From positions 1 to 37,888 of the forward strand of contig MGPK01000033.1 of NCBI GenBank assembly GCA_001795535.1: DNA of 37,888 bases, in the 5' to 3' direction. Position numbers and translations under genes: made by a program. Source of the stretch: Deltaproteobacteria bacterium GWA2_54_12. Lineage in GTDB: Bacteria; Desulfobacterota; GWC2-55-46. Below the pieces are notes generated by a model, which was given only the letters and a program-made list of their open reading frames with translations, was not told the origin of the DNA and did not search any database. Positions 1 through 8,937 of the stretch are shown here, piece after piece (positions within the stretch are counted from its first letter, which is position 1; the number at the start of each line of letters is the position of its first letter).

Positions 1-1
1 T

Positions 2-1225
2 ACCGAAGAGAGCGCGATGGAAGTCTTTGGCGACTATCTGAAAGAGGTCGTAAAGAGCAACTCCGCCGACAACAACTTCAGGATAGTATGCCCTGACGAG
101 CTGGAGTCGAACAAGCTCGGGGCCGTACTTGATGTTACGAACCGCCAGTACCTCTGGCCAATCCCGCCCGGGGCCGAAAAGATTGGCCCGGAAGGCAGGG
201 TGTTGGAGATACTTAGCGAGCACAACTGCCAAGGCTGGCTTCAGGGGTATCTGCTCACGGGAAGGCACGGCATATTCCCCTGCTACGAGGCGTTCCTCCA
301 GATAGTCGACGGCATGATAAACCAGTACTCCAAGTTCCTGAAGTCGTCCCTTGAGGTCGAATGGCGAAAACCCATCTCCTCCATGAACTTCATCCTCACC
401 TCGGAAGCGTGGAGGCAGGACCAGAACGGGTATTCGCACCAGGGGCCTGGCTTCATAAACAACATGCTCACGAAAAAAGGGCACATATACCGCATCTACC
501 TGCCGCCGGACGCCAATACGCTGCTTTGCACGATGTACAACTGCCTCGCCTCGACAGACCGCATAAACCTCGTCATAGCGAGCAAGCAGCCGATGGTGCA
601 GTGGCTTACCATGGCCGAGGCCATGGAGAACTGCCGGGCCGGTATAGCCATCTGGCAATGGGCCTCGACCAACGGCGGGGAAGACCCGGAGCTGGTGCTT
701 GCCGCAAGCGGCAACAACCTTACGCTGGAGGCCATGGCAGCGGCCCAGATACTCCGTGAAGAGGCCCCTGGCTGGCGGATAAGGGTGGTGAATGTCATCG
801 ACATACTTGTTTTAGGGATACCGCAGAAATATCCGGGCGGCCTCGACGAAGCACGGTTCCAGCGCATATTCCCGATGGGCTGCCCGGTAATCTTCAACTT
901 CCACGGGTACACGGCCGCCATAAAGCAGTTAGTGTGGGAGAGGCCTGGCAACGACAGGTTCAGCATAAACGGCTACAGGGAAGAAGGGACGACGACCACC
1001 CCGTTTGACATGCACGTCAGAAACCGGACGAGCAGGTACCACCTCGTCATGTACGCCGCCGAAAAGATAGCCATGCACACCCCGTCAAAGGCCGTTGAAG
1101 CGGAAAAGCTCGTGATGAAGTACTCGAAAAAGCTCCTCGACCACAGGGCCTACATCGACCAGTACGGCGTCGACCCGGCCGAGATAACCGGCTGGGAATG
1201 GCGGCACGAAGGCGGCAGGAGATAG
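2..1225 (+). CDS. Phosphoketolase, C-terminal half (5' end outside window)
   Basis: This is the C-terminal half of a xylulose-5-phosphate/fructose-6-phosphate phosphoketolase, a thiamine-diphosphate enzyme that cleaves the sugar phosphate with inorganic phosphate to acetyl phosphate plus glyceraldehyde-3-P or erythrose-4-P. The frame is open to the left edge (T-E-E-S-A before the first Met at 17), so the gene starts upstream; family members are near 800 residues and about 407 are visible. Supporting stretches are the thiamine-enzyme segment around NFILTSEAWRQDQNGYSHQ and the C-terminal block with TTTPFDMHVRN, typical of the family. The usual active-site stretch reads DHNGFxHQDPG; here it is DQNGYSHQGPG, so one of the two active-site histidines is Gln. 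It is followed by a repeat and a hairpin rather than by an overlapping gene, so it is probably not in one transcript with treZ. Family assignment is firm; substrate preference is not determinable. Confidence 0.93.
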   Translation, partial: TEESAMEVFGDYLKEVVKSNSADNNFRIVCPDELESNKLGAVLDVTNRQYLWPIPPGAEKIGPEGRVLEILSEHNCQGWLQGYLLTGRHGIFPCYEAFLQIVDGMINQYSKFLKSSLEVEWRKPISSMNFILTSEAWRQDQNGYSHQGPGFINNMLTKKGHIYRIYLPPDANTLLCTMYNCLASTDRINLVIASKQPMVQWLTMAEAMENCRAGIAIWQWASTNGGEDPELVLAASGNNLTLEAMAAAQILREEAPGWRIRVVNVIDILVLGIPQKYPGGLDEARFQRIFPMGCPVIFNFHGYTAAIKQLVWERPGNDRFSINGYREEGTTTTPFDMHVRNRTSRYHLVMYAAEKIAMHTPSKAVEAEKLVMKYSKKLLDHRAYIDQYGVDPAEITGWEWRHEGGRR

Positions 1226-1234
1226 AGGCCTTCC

Positions 1235-1404
1235 GTCATTGCGAGGAGCGAAGCGACAAAGCAATCTCTTAATGCTTAATCTATCAGAAAACGAGATTGC
1301 TTATCGAGCCCCGTCCGTGGGGCTCGACCCTTCGGGCCTTTTCGCTTTCGCTCAAAGTTCAATTTTTGCTATCCTGCAAAAATTGTCGCTGTGCTCGCAA
1401 TGAC
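1235..1404 (+). repeat. Interspersed palindromic repeat, family A, copy A1
   Basis: A 170-bp element bounded by perfect 11-bp inverted ends (GTCATTGCGAG ... CTCGCAATGAC). It contains an internal inverted pair, GCAATCTC ... GAGATTGC, and the pair caatttttgc/gcaaaaattg. A near-identical copy of the same length lies at 12676-12845 and a shorter, inverted one at 30362-30493. It begins 10 bp after the phosphoketolase stop codon. It carries no transposase. When translated, this type of repeat gives spurious peptides containing CHCEERSDEAI. Confidence 0.9.
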
Positions 1405-1415
1405 AAATCAATGGT

Positions 1416-1443
1416 TTGACTTATACATATCCGGGTATAGACT
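1416..1443 (+). promoter_or_regulatory. Possible sigma70 promoter upstream of treZ
   Basis: TTGACT and TAGACT are separated by 16 bp. They lie just after repeat A1 and about 100 bp before treZ, which would place the transcript start near 1450, before the strong hairpin at 1457-1485. The -35 box is a good match and the -10 box is moderate (4/6). Confidence 0.35.
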
Positions 1444-1456
1444 TAATCTGACCCTT

Positions 1457-1485
1457 GGGCAAGGGGGCAAACCGCCCCCTTGCCC
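1457..1485 (+). terminator. Strong hairpin between phosphoketolase gene and treZ
   Basis: A perfect 12-bp GC-rich stem (GGGCAAGGGGGC / GCCCCCTTGCCC) with a 5-nt loop AAACC, followed by TTAC rather than a T run. It could terminate phosphoketolase transcription or act in the treZ leader. The lack of a U tract makes an intrinsic terminator uncertain; the structure itself is plain in the sequence. Confidence 0.5.
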
Positions 1486-1546
1486 TTACAAAACATAAAC
1501 TTATAAAAACGCAGCGCGCCGCTTAAAACCGGGAATCCCATCCAGG

Positions 1547-3382
1547 ATGAAAACAGGCCCCAGCTACCTTGGAGACGGCAGGAGCGAGTTCACCGTATGG
1601 GCTCCGAAGGCAAAGGAGATGGGCCTTAAAATCTCCTCGCCTGAGGACGGGCCGTGGAGCTTTGCCCCGATGGAGCCGCTTGATTTCGGGTACTGGCGCG
1701 CCTCTGTCAAAGGGGCTTGGCCCGGGGCCCGCTATTTTTTCGTATTGGACGGACAAGAACGGCCTGACCCTGCCTCGCATTTCCAGCCGCTCGGCGTCCA
1801 CGGGCCTTCAGAGGTCGTTGACCACGCCTCATTCAAATGGACCGACGACGGCTGGGAAAACATACGCCCGGCCAGCATGGTCATATACGAGCTGCACACG
1901 GGCGCCTTCACCACTGAAGGCCGCCTCGATTCAATAATAAAAAGGCTGGACGATTTAAAAGACCTCGGCATAAACGCCGTCGAGCTCATGCCCGTTGCCC
2001 AGTTCCCCGGAGAAAGGAACTGGGGCTATGACGGCGTTTTCCCGTTCACCGTCCAGAACACCTATGGCGGCCCCATTGCTCTAAAAAGGCTCGTGGACGA
2101 ATGCCACTACAGGGGCATGGCCGTCATCCTCGACGCCGTATACAACCATTTCGGCCCGGAGGGCAACTACGCACTGGAGTTCGGGCCGTACCTGACCGAC
2201 ATTTACAGAACGCCCTGGGGCATGGCCATGAACTTCGACGGCCCTGAAAGCGACCCTGTAAGAAACTTCTTCATCGAGAACGCGATCCACTGGTTCGAGC
2301 ATTATCACCTCGACGGCCTGAGGCTTGACGCTATCCACGCCATAATCGACACCAGCGCCGTCCCGTTCCTCAAAGTCCTCAGTAGGAAGGTGGGCGAGTA
2401 CGCCATATCAAAGGGCAGGCCCTTTTACCTTTTCGCCGAAGACGACCTGAACGACACCAGGGCCGTCAGCACGGACGAGCACTCTTTCGGGCTGGACGCG
2501 CTCTGGTGCGACGACTTTCACCACTGCCTTCACACACTCTTGACCGGCGAGCAGGACGGCTACTACGCCGACTTCGGAGCGCCCTGGCAGATGGTGAAAT
2601 CGATGAACGAAGGGTTCGTGTACTCTGGCCAGCACTCCAGGTACAGACGGCGCAGCTTCGGCAGCAGTTCGATTTTAGTCCCTAAAGACAGGTTCATAGT
2701 CTTCTCTCAGAACCATGACCAGGTCGGGAACCGCTTGCTCGGCGAGCGCCTCTCTGCCCTTGTCCCGTTCGAAGGTCTCAAGCTCGCCTCCGGCGCGCTA
2801 CTTCTGTCTCCGTACATCCCGCTTATCTTCATGGGCGAAGAGTACGGAGAAGATGCCCCGTTCCTTTATTTCGTAAATCACGAAGGCGGCGAGCTACTGC
2901 AGGCCGTGCGGGACGGCAGAAAAAAAGAATTCAGCGCCTTCATGCTGGGGGCCGAGCCGCCGATCCCTGACGACACTGCCACTTTCGAAAGGTCGATTTT
3001 AGCGTGGGATAAAAGGATTGAGGGCTCTCACGCGGTGCTCCTGAACCTCTACAGGACCCTCATACGCATACGGCGCGAGGTCCCTGCCCTTTCGCCGGCA
3101 GACAGCATTGTCCATGCCTGGGGTCTCGAGGAAGAAAAGATTTTTTTTATGAAGAAAGAGTTTGAGGGCAGCTCGACTTTCGCGGCCTTCAATTTCAATT
3201 CGGATGCGCGCCCCCTCAAGATGCCCTTTCCAAAAGGCAGGTGGGTAAAGGCGCTGGACTCGGCTGAAGAGGTCTGGGAGGGGCCGGGGTCGGCCCTTCC
3301 AGGTATCGCCGAGGCCCCGGCGGAAACCATTATGAGAGAGATGTCTTTCGTCCTTTACATAAAGGCTGCCTCTAAAAATTAG
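1547..3382 (+). CDS. treZ: Malto-oligosyltrehalose trehalohydrolase TreZ
   Basis: A GH13 hydrolase that releases trehalose from maltooligosyl-trehalose, the second step of the TreY-TreZ route from glycogen or maltodextrin; cytoplasmic. The order is an N-terminal beta-sandwich (E/CBM48-like, residues about 1-95), a catalytic barrel from about 110 and a C-terminal beta domain. Visible GH13 motifs are DAVYNHFGPEGN (196-207), DGLRLDAIHAI with nucleophile Asp261, FAEDDLND with acid Glu298, and FSQNHDQVGNR with Asp391. The 611-residue length is normal for TreZ. The ribosome site is weak (AGG immediately before ATG). The last three codons and the TAG stop lie at or inside the left end of a MITE-like element that begins at 3373. 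Removing the element would extend treZ in frame to a TAA overlapping the next ATG. treY lies two genes downstream, which supports the call. Confidence 0.97.
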   Translation: MKTGPSYLGDGRSEFTVWAPKAKEMGLKISSPEDGPWSFAPMEPLDFGYWRASVKGAWPGARYFFVLDGQERPDPASHFQPLGVHGPSEVVDHASFKWTDDGWENIRPASMVIYELHTGAFTTEGRLDSIIKRLDDLKDLGINAVELMPVAQFPGERNWGYDGVFPFTVQNTYGGPIALKRLVDECHYRGMAVILDAVYNHFGPEGNYALEFGPYLTDIYRTPWGMAMNFDGPESDPVRNFFIENAIHWFEHYHLDGLRLDAIHAIIDTSAVPFLKVLSRKVGEYAISKGRPFYLFAEDDLNDTRAVSTDEHSFGLDALWCDDFHHCLHTLLTGEQDGYYADFGAPWQMVKSMNEGFVYSGQHSRYRRRSFGSSSILVPKDRFIVFSQNHDQVGNRLLGERLSALVPFEGLKLASGALLLSPYIPLIFMGEEYGEDAPFLYFVNHEGGELLQAVRDGRKKEFSAFMLGAEPPIPDDTATFERSILAWDKRIEGSHAVLLNLYRTLIRIRREVPALSPADSIVHAWGLEEEKIFFMKKEFEGSSTFAAFNFNSDARPLKMPFPKGRWVKALDSAEEVWEGPGSALPGIAEAPAETIMREMSFVLYIKAASKN

Positions 3383-3497
3383 ATATTTTTTCTGAAGTCA
3401 AGGAAGGGTGGAAATAAAAAGCGCAGCATATATGAATAATATGTGAGCATTTTTATTTACGCCCTGACGCAGAGGTCAGGAAAAAGAGCAATTTTTA
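3373..3497 (+). mobile_element. MITE-like palindromic element, family B, copy B1
   Basis: A 125-bp unit counted from flanking TA to flanking TA (123-bp period). The whole element is an imperfect palindrome: left end TAAAAATTAG and right end AGCAATTTTTA, with inner arms around aaataaaaag ... catttttattt and a small cctgac/gtcagg hairpin. Similar copies occur at 9954, 10094, 10234 and 13581. It lies between treZ and the GH57 gene and supplies the current treZ stop codon. The TA flanks on both sides suggest an IS630/Tc1-mariner-type MITE; this is inference, as no transposase is in the window. Confidence 0.88.
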
Positions 3498-3519
3498 GAG
3501 CCAGGCGAAAGGAAGAGTA

Positions 3520-5947
3520 ATGGAGAAATACATCTGTATACACGGCCATTTTTATCAGCCGCCCAGGGAGAACCCGTGGCTCGAAAGAATAGAGCTGCAG
3601 GACTCGGCCTACCCTTACCATGACTGGAACCAGCGGATAACGGCGGAATGCTACGAGCCGAACACCGCCGCCAGGGTCCTCGGGCCTGACCTCAAGATAA
3701 TAGACATAATAAACAACTACTCGAAGATAAGCTTCAACTTCGGGCCGACGCTCCTTTACAGCATGCACACCGACAACCCGGAGGTCTACGCCGAGATTTT
3801 AAAGGCCGACAAGTTGAGCATGGAAAATTTCTCCGGCCACGGCTCGGCGCTCGCGCAGGTCTATAATCACATGATAATGCCGCTGGCAAACAGGCGGGAT
3901 AAGTACACGCAGGCGTACTGGGGCATAAAGGACTTCAGGGCCCGCTTCAAAAGGGAGCCGGAAGGCATGTGGCTTCCCGAGACCGCCGTTGACACAGAAA
4001 CTCTCGAAGTCCTGGCCGAGCTCGGAATAAAGTTCACGGTGCTGGCCCCCCGGCAGGCAAAAAGAGTCAAGAAGGCGATAAAGGGAAGCCGCTGGAAAGA
4101 GCTTACCGGGGAAGCTGTAGACCCGAACATGCCTTACCTGTGCCAGCTCCCGTCAGGCAGGAGCATATCCATTTTCTTCTACAACGGCGAGATATCCCAG
4201 GAGCTTGGCTTCGGCCACCTGCTGGACAACGGAGAGAGCTTCGCCAAAAGGCTCTCCGGGGCCTTCCCCCAGGACAACAGGACGAGCGCTCTCGTGCACA
4301 TCGCAACCGACGGCGAATCCTACGGACATCATCACAAGCACGGGGACATGGCCCTTTCATACTGCATCCACCATCTCGAATCCGAGGGGCTGGCCAGGCT
4401 TACGAACTACGGCGAGTATCTCGAAAAGTTCCCTCCTGACCATCTCGTTGAGATACACGACAACTCGTCGTGGAGCTGCGTTCACGGCATAGAGAGGTGG
4501 CGCGCGGACTGCGGGTGCTCGACCGGCGGCTACCCCGCGTGGAACCAGCAGTGGAGGGCCCCTTTGAGGGCGGCCCTGGACAATCTCCGTGACGCCTTCG
4601 CGCCCATGTTCGAGCAGGAAGCGTCCCAATACCTCAAAGACCCCTGGGCCGCAAGGAATGAGTACATCGAGGTCATAAACGACAGGTCGCCCGAAAATGT
4701 GGATCGTTTCTTCGGGGAGCAGGCGAAAAAGGAGCTCTCAAGGGACGAGAAAATCCGGGCCTTGAAGCTCCTGGGCATGCAGCGGGGCGCCCAGCTCATG
4801 TACACGAGCTGCGGGTGGTTTTTCGACGAGGTATCCGGGATCGAGACCGTCCAGGTGATGCAGTACGCCTCAAGAGCCATCCAGCTCGCCCAGGAGACTT
4901 CCGGCATACTTCTGGAGCAAGACTTCGAACGAGGCCTTGAAGCGGCCCCGAGCAACCTCCACGAAAACGCCAGGGCCGTATACAACATGTACGCGAAACC
5001 GGCCAGGGTAGACCTCCTGAGGGTGGGGGCCCACCACGCGATATCATCCCTTTTCCAATCCTCTGAAAAAAAAAACCGGGATATATTCTTTCGATATCGA
5101 AAACGAAGTCTTCGAAAAAATAGAGGCCGGCAAGCGCAAGCTCGCCATAGGAAAGACGCGCATAAGCTCGAAAGTAACCTGGGAAGAGGCGGTCGTAAAC
5201 TCAGCGGTTCTGCACATGGGAGAGGTGAGCCTGAACTGCGGGGTCAGGTACTTCAAAGGAGACGAGGACTTCCACGCGACGGAGTCCGAGCTGAAAACGG
5301 CCTTTGAAAAGGGCGACCTTCCGGAAGTAATAAGGCTCATGGACAAACACTACGGCACTGCCAATTATTCGCTCTGGCACCTTTTCAAGGACGAGCAGAG
5401 AAAGATATTGAACCAGATACTTGAGCTGACCTACAGGGACATCGAGGGCTTCCACAGGAATGTCTTCGACAGCAACTACGGCGTCATAGATTTCCTTGGA
5501 AAGCTCGGGATACCGCGCCCGAAGCCGCTCGGAGTGTCGGCGGAATTCATCATACACCACGACCTCAAGGCCCTTTTCAACGGCTCCAGCGCGCTCGACA
5601 TGAACCAGATGGCGCAGCTGGTCAAGGTTTCAAAGCACCTGTCAGTCCCGCTCGACCCGGAGACAATAGGGTTCGTGGCAAGCTCGTGGATAAACGGGCG
5701 CATGGAGGAGATACAAAAAGACCCGGCAGGGCTCGAGCCCCTGACCGTCCTGAGGGACGCCATAAAACTCCTGCGTGAGACCCCGGTGAATTTGAACCTC
5801 TGGAAGGCACAGAACATCTACTTCGCCCTTGGCATGGGCGTCTACCGGGAAGCCAGGGAAAAGGGTGAAAAAGGGGACGAGACAGCCGCCAGATGGGCCG
5901 CCCTCTTCGAAGACCTCGGGAACTACTTCCATGTAAGAGTCTCCTGA
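3520..5947 (+). CDS. GH57 glycoside hydrolase, DUF3536 type, frameshifted at an A10 tract
   Basis: A member of glycoside hydrolase family 57 in the DUF3536 subgroup, predicted to act on alpha-glucans next to treZ/treY; its exact reaction is unknown. The N-terminal frame (3520-5307 as read) carries HGHFYQPPRENPW at the start, GMWLPETAVD with the likely nucleophile Glu154, and ATDGESYGHHH with the likely acid Asp264. After ten adenines at 5066-5075 (about residue 516) the coding signal moves to the next frame, which continues YSFDIENEVFEKIEAGK... to the stop at 5947. Dropping one A gives a continuous product of about 808 residues, normal for the subgroup. The ORF in the second frame that starts at 5216 is therefore not a separate gene. 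Possible explanations are a real frameshift, transcriptional slippage on A10, or an assembly error. The start follows GGAAGAG at the right distance, 21 bp after MITE copy B1. Confidence 0.88.
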
Positions 5948-5949
5948 GT

Positions 5950-8745
5950 ATGCGCATCCCATCGTCGACCTACCGGCTCCAGTTCAATCCGGCCTTTCGC
6001 CTGAAAGACGCTATCGACATAATCGGCTACCTTGACGCCCTCGGCATAACCGACATATACGCCTCGCCGGTTTTCAAGGCCAGGGCCGGGAGCCTTCACG
6101 GCTACGATATCGTAGACCACAACCACCTGAACCCTGAAGTAGGCACGGTCGAAGAGCTTACTGAGGCCCTGGAGGCGCTCAAAGGGCGGCACATGGGCTG
6201 GGTCCAGGACATAGTCCCGAACCACATGTCCTACGGCAGCGCCAACGCGATGCTCATGGATGTGATGGAAAAGGGGCGAAGTTCAAGGTTCCTGAGCTTT
6301 TTCGATATCGAGTGGGACCACCCCTACGAAGGCATACGGGAGCGGGTGCTGGCCCCTTTTCTCGGCAGGATATACGGAGAGGCGCTTGAAGCCGGACAGA
6401 TACTTCTTGCCTACTCGGACGCAGGGCTCACGGTCAACTACTCCGGCAACAGGTTCCCGTTGAGGATCGACTCGTACCATTACTTCCTCACTTATGGATT
6501 AAGAAAACTCGTCTTCGAGCTCGGCCGGGAGCACCCGGATTTCATCAAGCTTCTCGGCATCCTCTATGTCTTGAAGAACCTCCCAACAGGCGAAGATGAT
6601 GAGCTTCACGACCAGGTGCTCTTCGTCAAAAGGATGCTCTGGGAGCTGTACTCCAGAAACCCGGCGATAAAAAAACTCGTTGACGAAAGCATCGAGCTTT
6701 TCAACGGCGTCCCCGGGAACCCGGAGAGCTACAACCTCCTTGACAGGCTCCTCTCAGAGCAGGTCTACAAGCTCTCGTTCTGGAAGGTCGCGGCCGAAGA
6801 GATAAACTACAGGCGGTTTTTCAACATAAACGAGCTCATTACGCTGCGCGCCGAGGACGAGCATGTCTTCGGGAAAACCCATTCACTTGTCTTCAACCTC
6901 ATAGGATACGGGATAACGGGCCTCAGAGTAGACCACATAGACGGGCTTCTCGACCCGCTCGAATATCTTACGCGCCTGAAGGAGAAAACCGGAGGGATAT
7001 ACATTGTCGCGGAAAAGATACTCGGACCGGACGAAGAACTGCCGCTCAACTGGCCGCTGGAAGGCACGACCGGCTATGATTTTCTCGCGAGAGTGAACGG
7101 GCTTTTCTGCGATCACGCGAATGAAACCCGCTTCACGAAGATATACACCAGCTTCACAGGGCTCAAGACCCAGTGCACCGCGCTCTTCTACGAAAAGAAA
7201 AAGCTCATCACCGAGATGGACATGATGAGCGATGTCAGCAACCTCGCCCAGCTGCTGAAAATCACCTTGAGCTCTGACAGGTACGGCAGCGACATAACGC
7301 TCCAGGGGCTTAAAAAAGCGATAGTCGAGGTCATGGCCGAATTCCCGGTATACAGGACATACATAAGCCCCGGGATAGAGGCCGCCGTTGACATCCGTTA
7401 CATAAAAGACGCGGCCCGCAGGGCGATAGGGAAAAACCCCGCGCTCCTGAACGAGCTTACCTTCCTCGAAAAGGTGCTCACGCTCAACTACAGGGAATAT
7501 CAGTCTGAGGAGGAAAAAAGGGAGTGGCTGAGGTTTGTCATGAGGTTCCAGCAGTTCACCGGCCCGCTAATGGCAAAGGGCATTGAAGACACTCTTTTTT
7601 ATGTTTACAACAGGCTCATATCGCTGAACGAGGTCGGCGGCTCCCCTTCGGCTTTCGGCACTTCTCTGGAGGACTTCCATTCAAGGAACAGGACAGCCGC
7701 GGCATTGCGGCCCGCTTCCATGAGCGCCACCGCGACGCACGACACCAAAAGGGGCGAAGACGCGCGGGCCAGGGTAAATGTACTTTCAGAACTGCCCGGC
7801 GAATGGGAGCGGCATTTAAAAAGATGGAGCTCGCTCAACAGAAAAAAGCGCGGCCAGGCAAAGAAAATCCCGGACAGGAACGACGAGTACTATTTTTACC
7901 AGTCGCTCCTGGGCTCGTTCCCTTTTAACGCCGCCGCGCTCAGCTCTTTTAAAGACCGCATGCGAGAGCACATGATAAAAGCGGTGCGGGAGGCCAAGAT
8001 ACACACGGCGTGGCTCAAGCCTGACAAAGAGTATGAAGACGCGTTTGTAAGGTTCATGGAAAGCTGCCTCGACGAGACAAAGCCAAACCCCTTTCTCGAT
8101 TCGTTCATCCCGTTCCAGAAAAAGGTCGCCTGGTACGGGATGATGAACTCGCTTTCTCAGACCCTCCTGAAAATAACCTGTCCGGGGGTGCCGGACTTCT
8201 ACCAGGGCACCGAGCTGTGGGACTTCAGCATGGTCGACCCTGACAACAGGCGGCCCGTTGATTTCAGCGTAAGAAAAATGCTGCTCGATGACATCTCCGC
8301 CAGGGCGGACATCGACATGGAAGGGCTCATCGCTGAACTCCTCAAAAGCCCGGAGGACGGCCGGATAAAACTTTTTCTTATGTACATGGCCCTGAACGAA
8401 AGAAAAAAACGCTTTGAGCTTTTCAATGCCTCGCCGTATATGCCGCTTGAATGCGAAGGAGAGTATTCAAGGAATCTTGTGGCCTTTGCCAGAACAGGAG
8501 AAAGGGAAGCGAGCATCACAATAGCAGCAAGATTTTTGACATCGGTCGTGCGTGAAGGCGAGTACGCGATAGGAGAGAAGTGGGGTGACACAACCGTCAT
8601 TCTGCCTGACGAGCTTCACGGATATGAATGGAAAGACGCGTTTACAGGGCAGAGCATTCCGCAGGGGAAAGAAATAGAGGCCGGGGAAGCCCTCGGCTCC
8701 TTTCCGGTTGCCTTTCTTGTAAGCTCCGCAATCGCCTCTGAATGA
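5950..8745 (+). CDS. treY: Malto-oligosyltrehalose synthase TreY
   Basis: (1->4)-alpha-D-glucan 1-alpha-D-glucosylmutase. It turns the reducing-end linkage of a maltodextrin into an alpha,alpha-1,1 bond, making the substrate for TreZ; cytoplasmic GH13. The start chosen at 5950 (MRIPSSTYRLQF, the family's usual N-terminus) lies 2 nt after the GH57 stop, which implies coupled translation. An upstream in-frame ATG at 5893 would add 19 untypical residues inside the preceding gene. From 5950 the protein is 931 residues. Motifs: HGYDIVDHN near the N-terminus, DIVPNHM, GLRVDHIDGL with nucleophile Asp328, VAEKIL with acid Glu355, and TATHDTKRGEDARAR with Asp598, together with PGVPDFYQGTELW. No treX/glgX is visible in the window. 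Confidence 0.97.
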   Translation: MRIPSSTYRLQFNPAFRLKDAIDIIGYLDALGITDIYASPVFKARAGSLHGYDIVDHNHLNPEVGTVEELTEALEALKGRHMGWVQDIVPNHMSYGSANAMLMDVMEKGRSSRFLSFFDIEWDHPYEGIRERVLAPFLGRIYGEALEAGQILLAYSDAGLTVNYSGNRFPLRIDSYHYFLTYGLRKLVFELGREHPDFIKLLGILYVLKNLPTGEDDELHDQVLFVKRMLWELYSRNPAIKKLVDESIELFNGVPGNPESYNLLDRLLSEQVYKLSFWKVAAEEINYRRFFNINELITLRAEDEHVFGKTHSLVFNLIGYGITGLRVDHIDGLLDPLEYLTRLKEKTGGIYIVAEKILGPDEELPLNWPLEGTTGYDFLARVNGLFCDHANETRFTKIYTSFTGLKTQCTALFYEKKKLITEMDMMSDVSNLAQLLKITLSSDRYGSDITLQGLKKAIVEVMAEFPVYRTYISPGIEAAVDIRYIKDAARRAIGKNPALLNELTFLEKVLTLNYREYQSEEEKREWLRFVMRFQQFTGPLMAKGIEDTLFYVYNRLISLNEVGGSPSAFGTSLEDFHSRNRTAAALRPASMSATATHDTKRGEDARARVNVLSELPGEWERHLKRWSSLNRKKRGQAKKIPDRNDEYYFYQSLLGSFPFNAAALSSFKDRMREHMIKAVREAKIHTAWLKPDKEYEDAFVRFMESCLDETKPNPFLDSFIPFQKKVAWYGMMNSLSQTLLKITCPGVPDFYQGTELWDFSMVDPDNRRPVDFSVRKMLLDDISARADIDMEGLIAELLKSPEDGRIKLFLMYMALNERKKRFELFNASPYMPLECEGEYSRNLVAFARTGEREASITIAARFLTSVVREGEYAIGEKWGDTTVILPDELHGYEWKDAFTGQSIPQGKEIEAGEALGSFPVAFLVSSAIASE

Positions 8746-8767
8746 ACCACAGGACAGGTCCAGGCTT

Positions 8768-8866
8768 TTACGCCTTTACCTTCCCGGCAAGTACAGTCAG
8801 AAGCGCGACCCCGAACAAGATAGTCAGGAGGCCCAGAAGCACCAGCAGCAACGGGTATTCATACAT
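8768..8866 (-). CDS. Predicted 32-residue single-span membrane peptide
   Basis: A small gene between the converging treY and PIG-L genes. It reads MYEYPLLLVLLGLLTILF then GVALLTVLAGKVKA, i.e. a short polar start, one hydrophobic helix of about 24 residues and a Lys-containing tail, which would place the tail in the cytoplasm by the positive-inside rule. Codons are GC-rich at third positions like neighbouring genes. A sigma70-like promoter on the same strand, TTGACA-N16-TAAAGT (8899-8926), would start transcription about 25 nt before the ATG and inside no other gene. A clear ribosome site is not visible (only GGAT). No family is recognised. The plus-strand ORF over the same DNA lacks such support. 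Confidence 0.5.
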   Translation of the reverse strand: MYEYPLLLVLLGLLTILFGVALLTVLAGKVKA

Positions 8867-8898
8867 ACGATTTTATCCGGCTTTCGTATTAAAAGAAT

Positions 8899-8926
8899 AC
8901 TTTAATCCAACTTTTGAGTTTGTCAA
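8899..8926 (-). promoter_or_regulatory. Sigma70-type promoter for the small membrane peptide
   Basis: On the minus strand TTGACA (8921-8926, consensus) and TAAAGT (8899-8904, 4/6) are separated by 16 bp. The start is predicted near 8892, some 25 nt upstream of the ATG at 8866. It lies 12 bp after the PIG-L stop codon, so it serves only the small gene. Confidence 0.55.
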
Positions 8927-8937
8927 CCGGGCAAAGC

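Noticed and set aside
5216-5947. Separate 243-residue gene after the GH57 gene
   Set aside because: Its frame is open back to the A10 tract and the protein continues the GH57/DUF3536 family; it is the frameshifted C-terminus.
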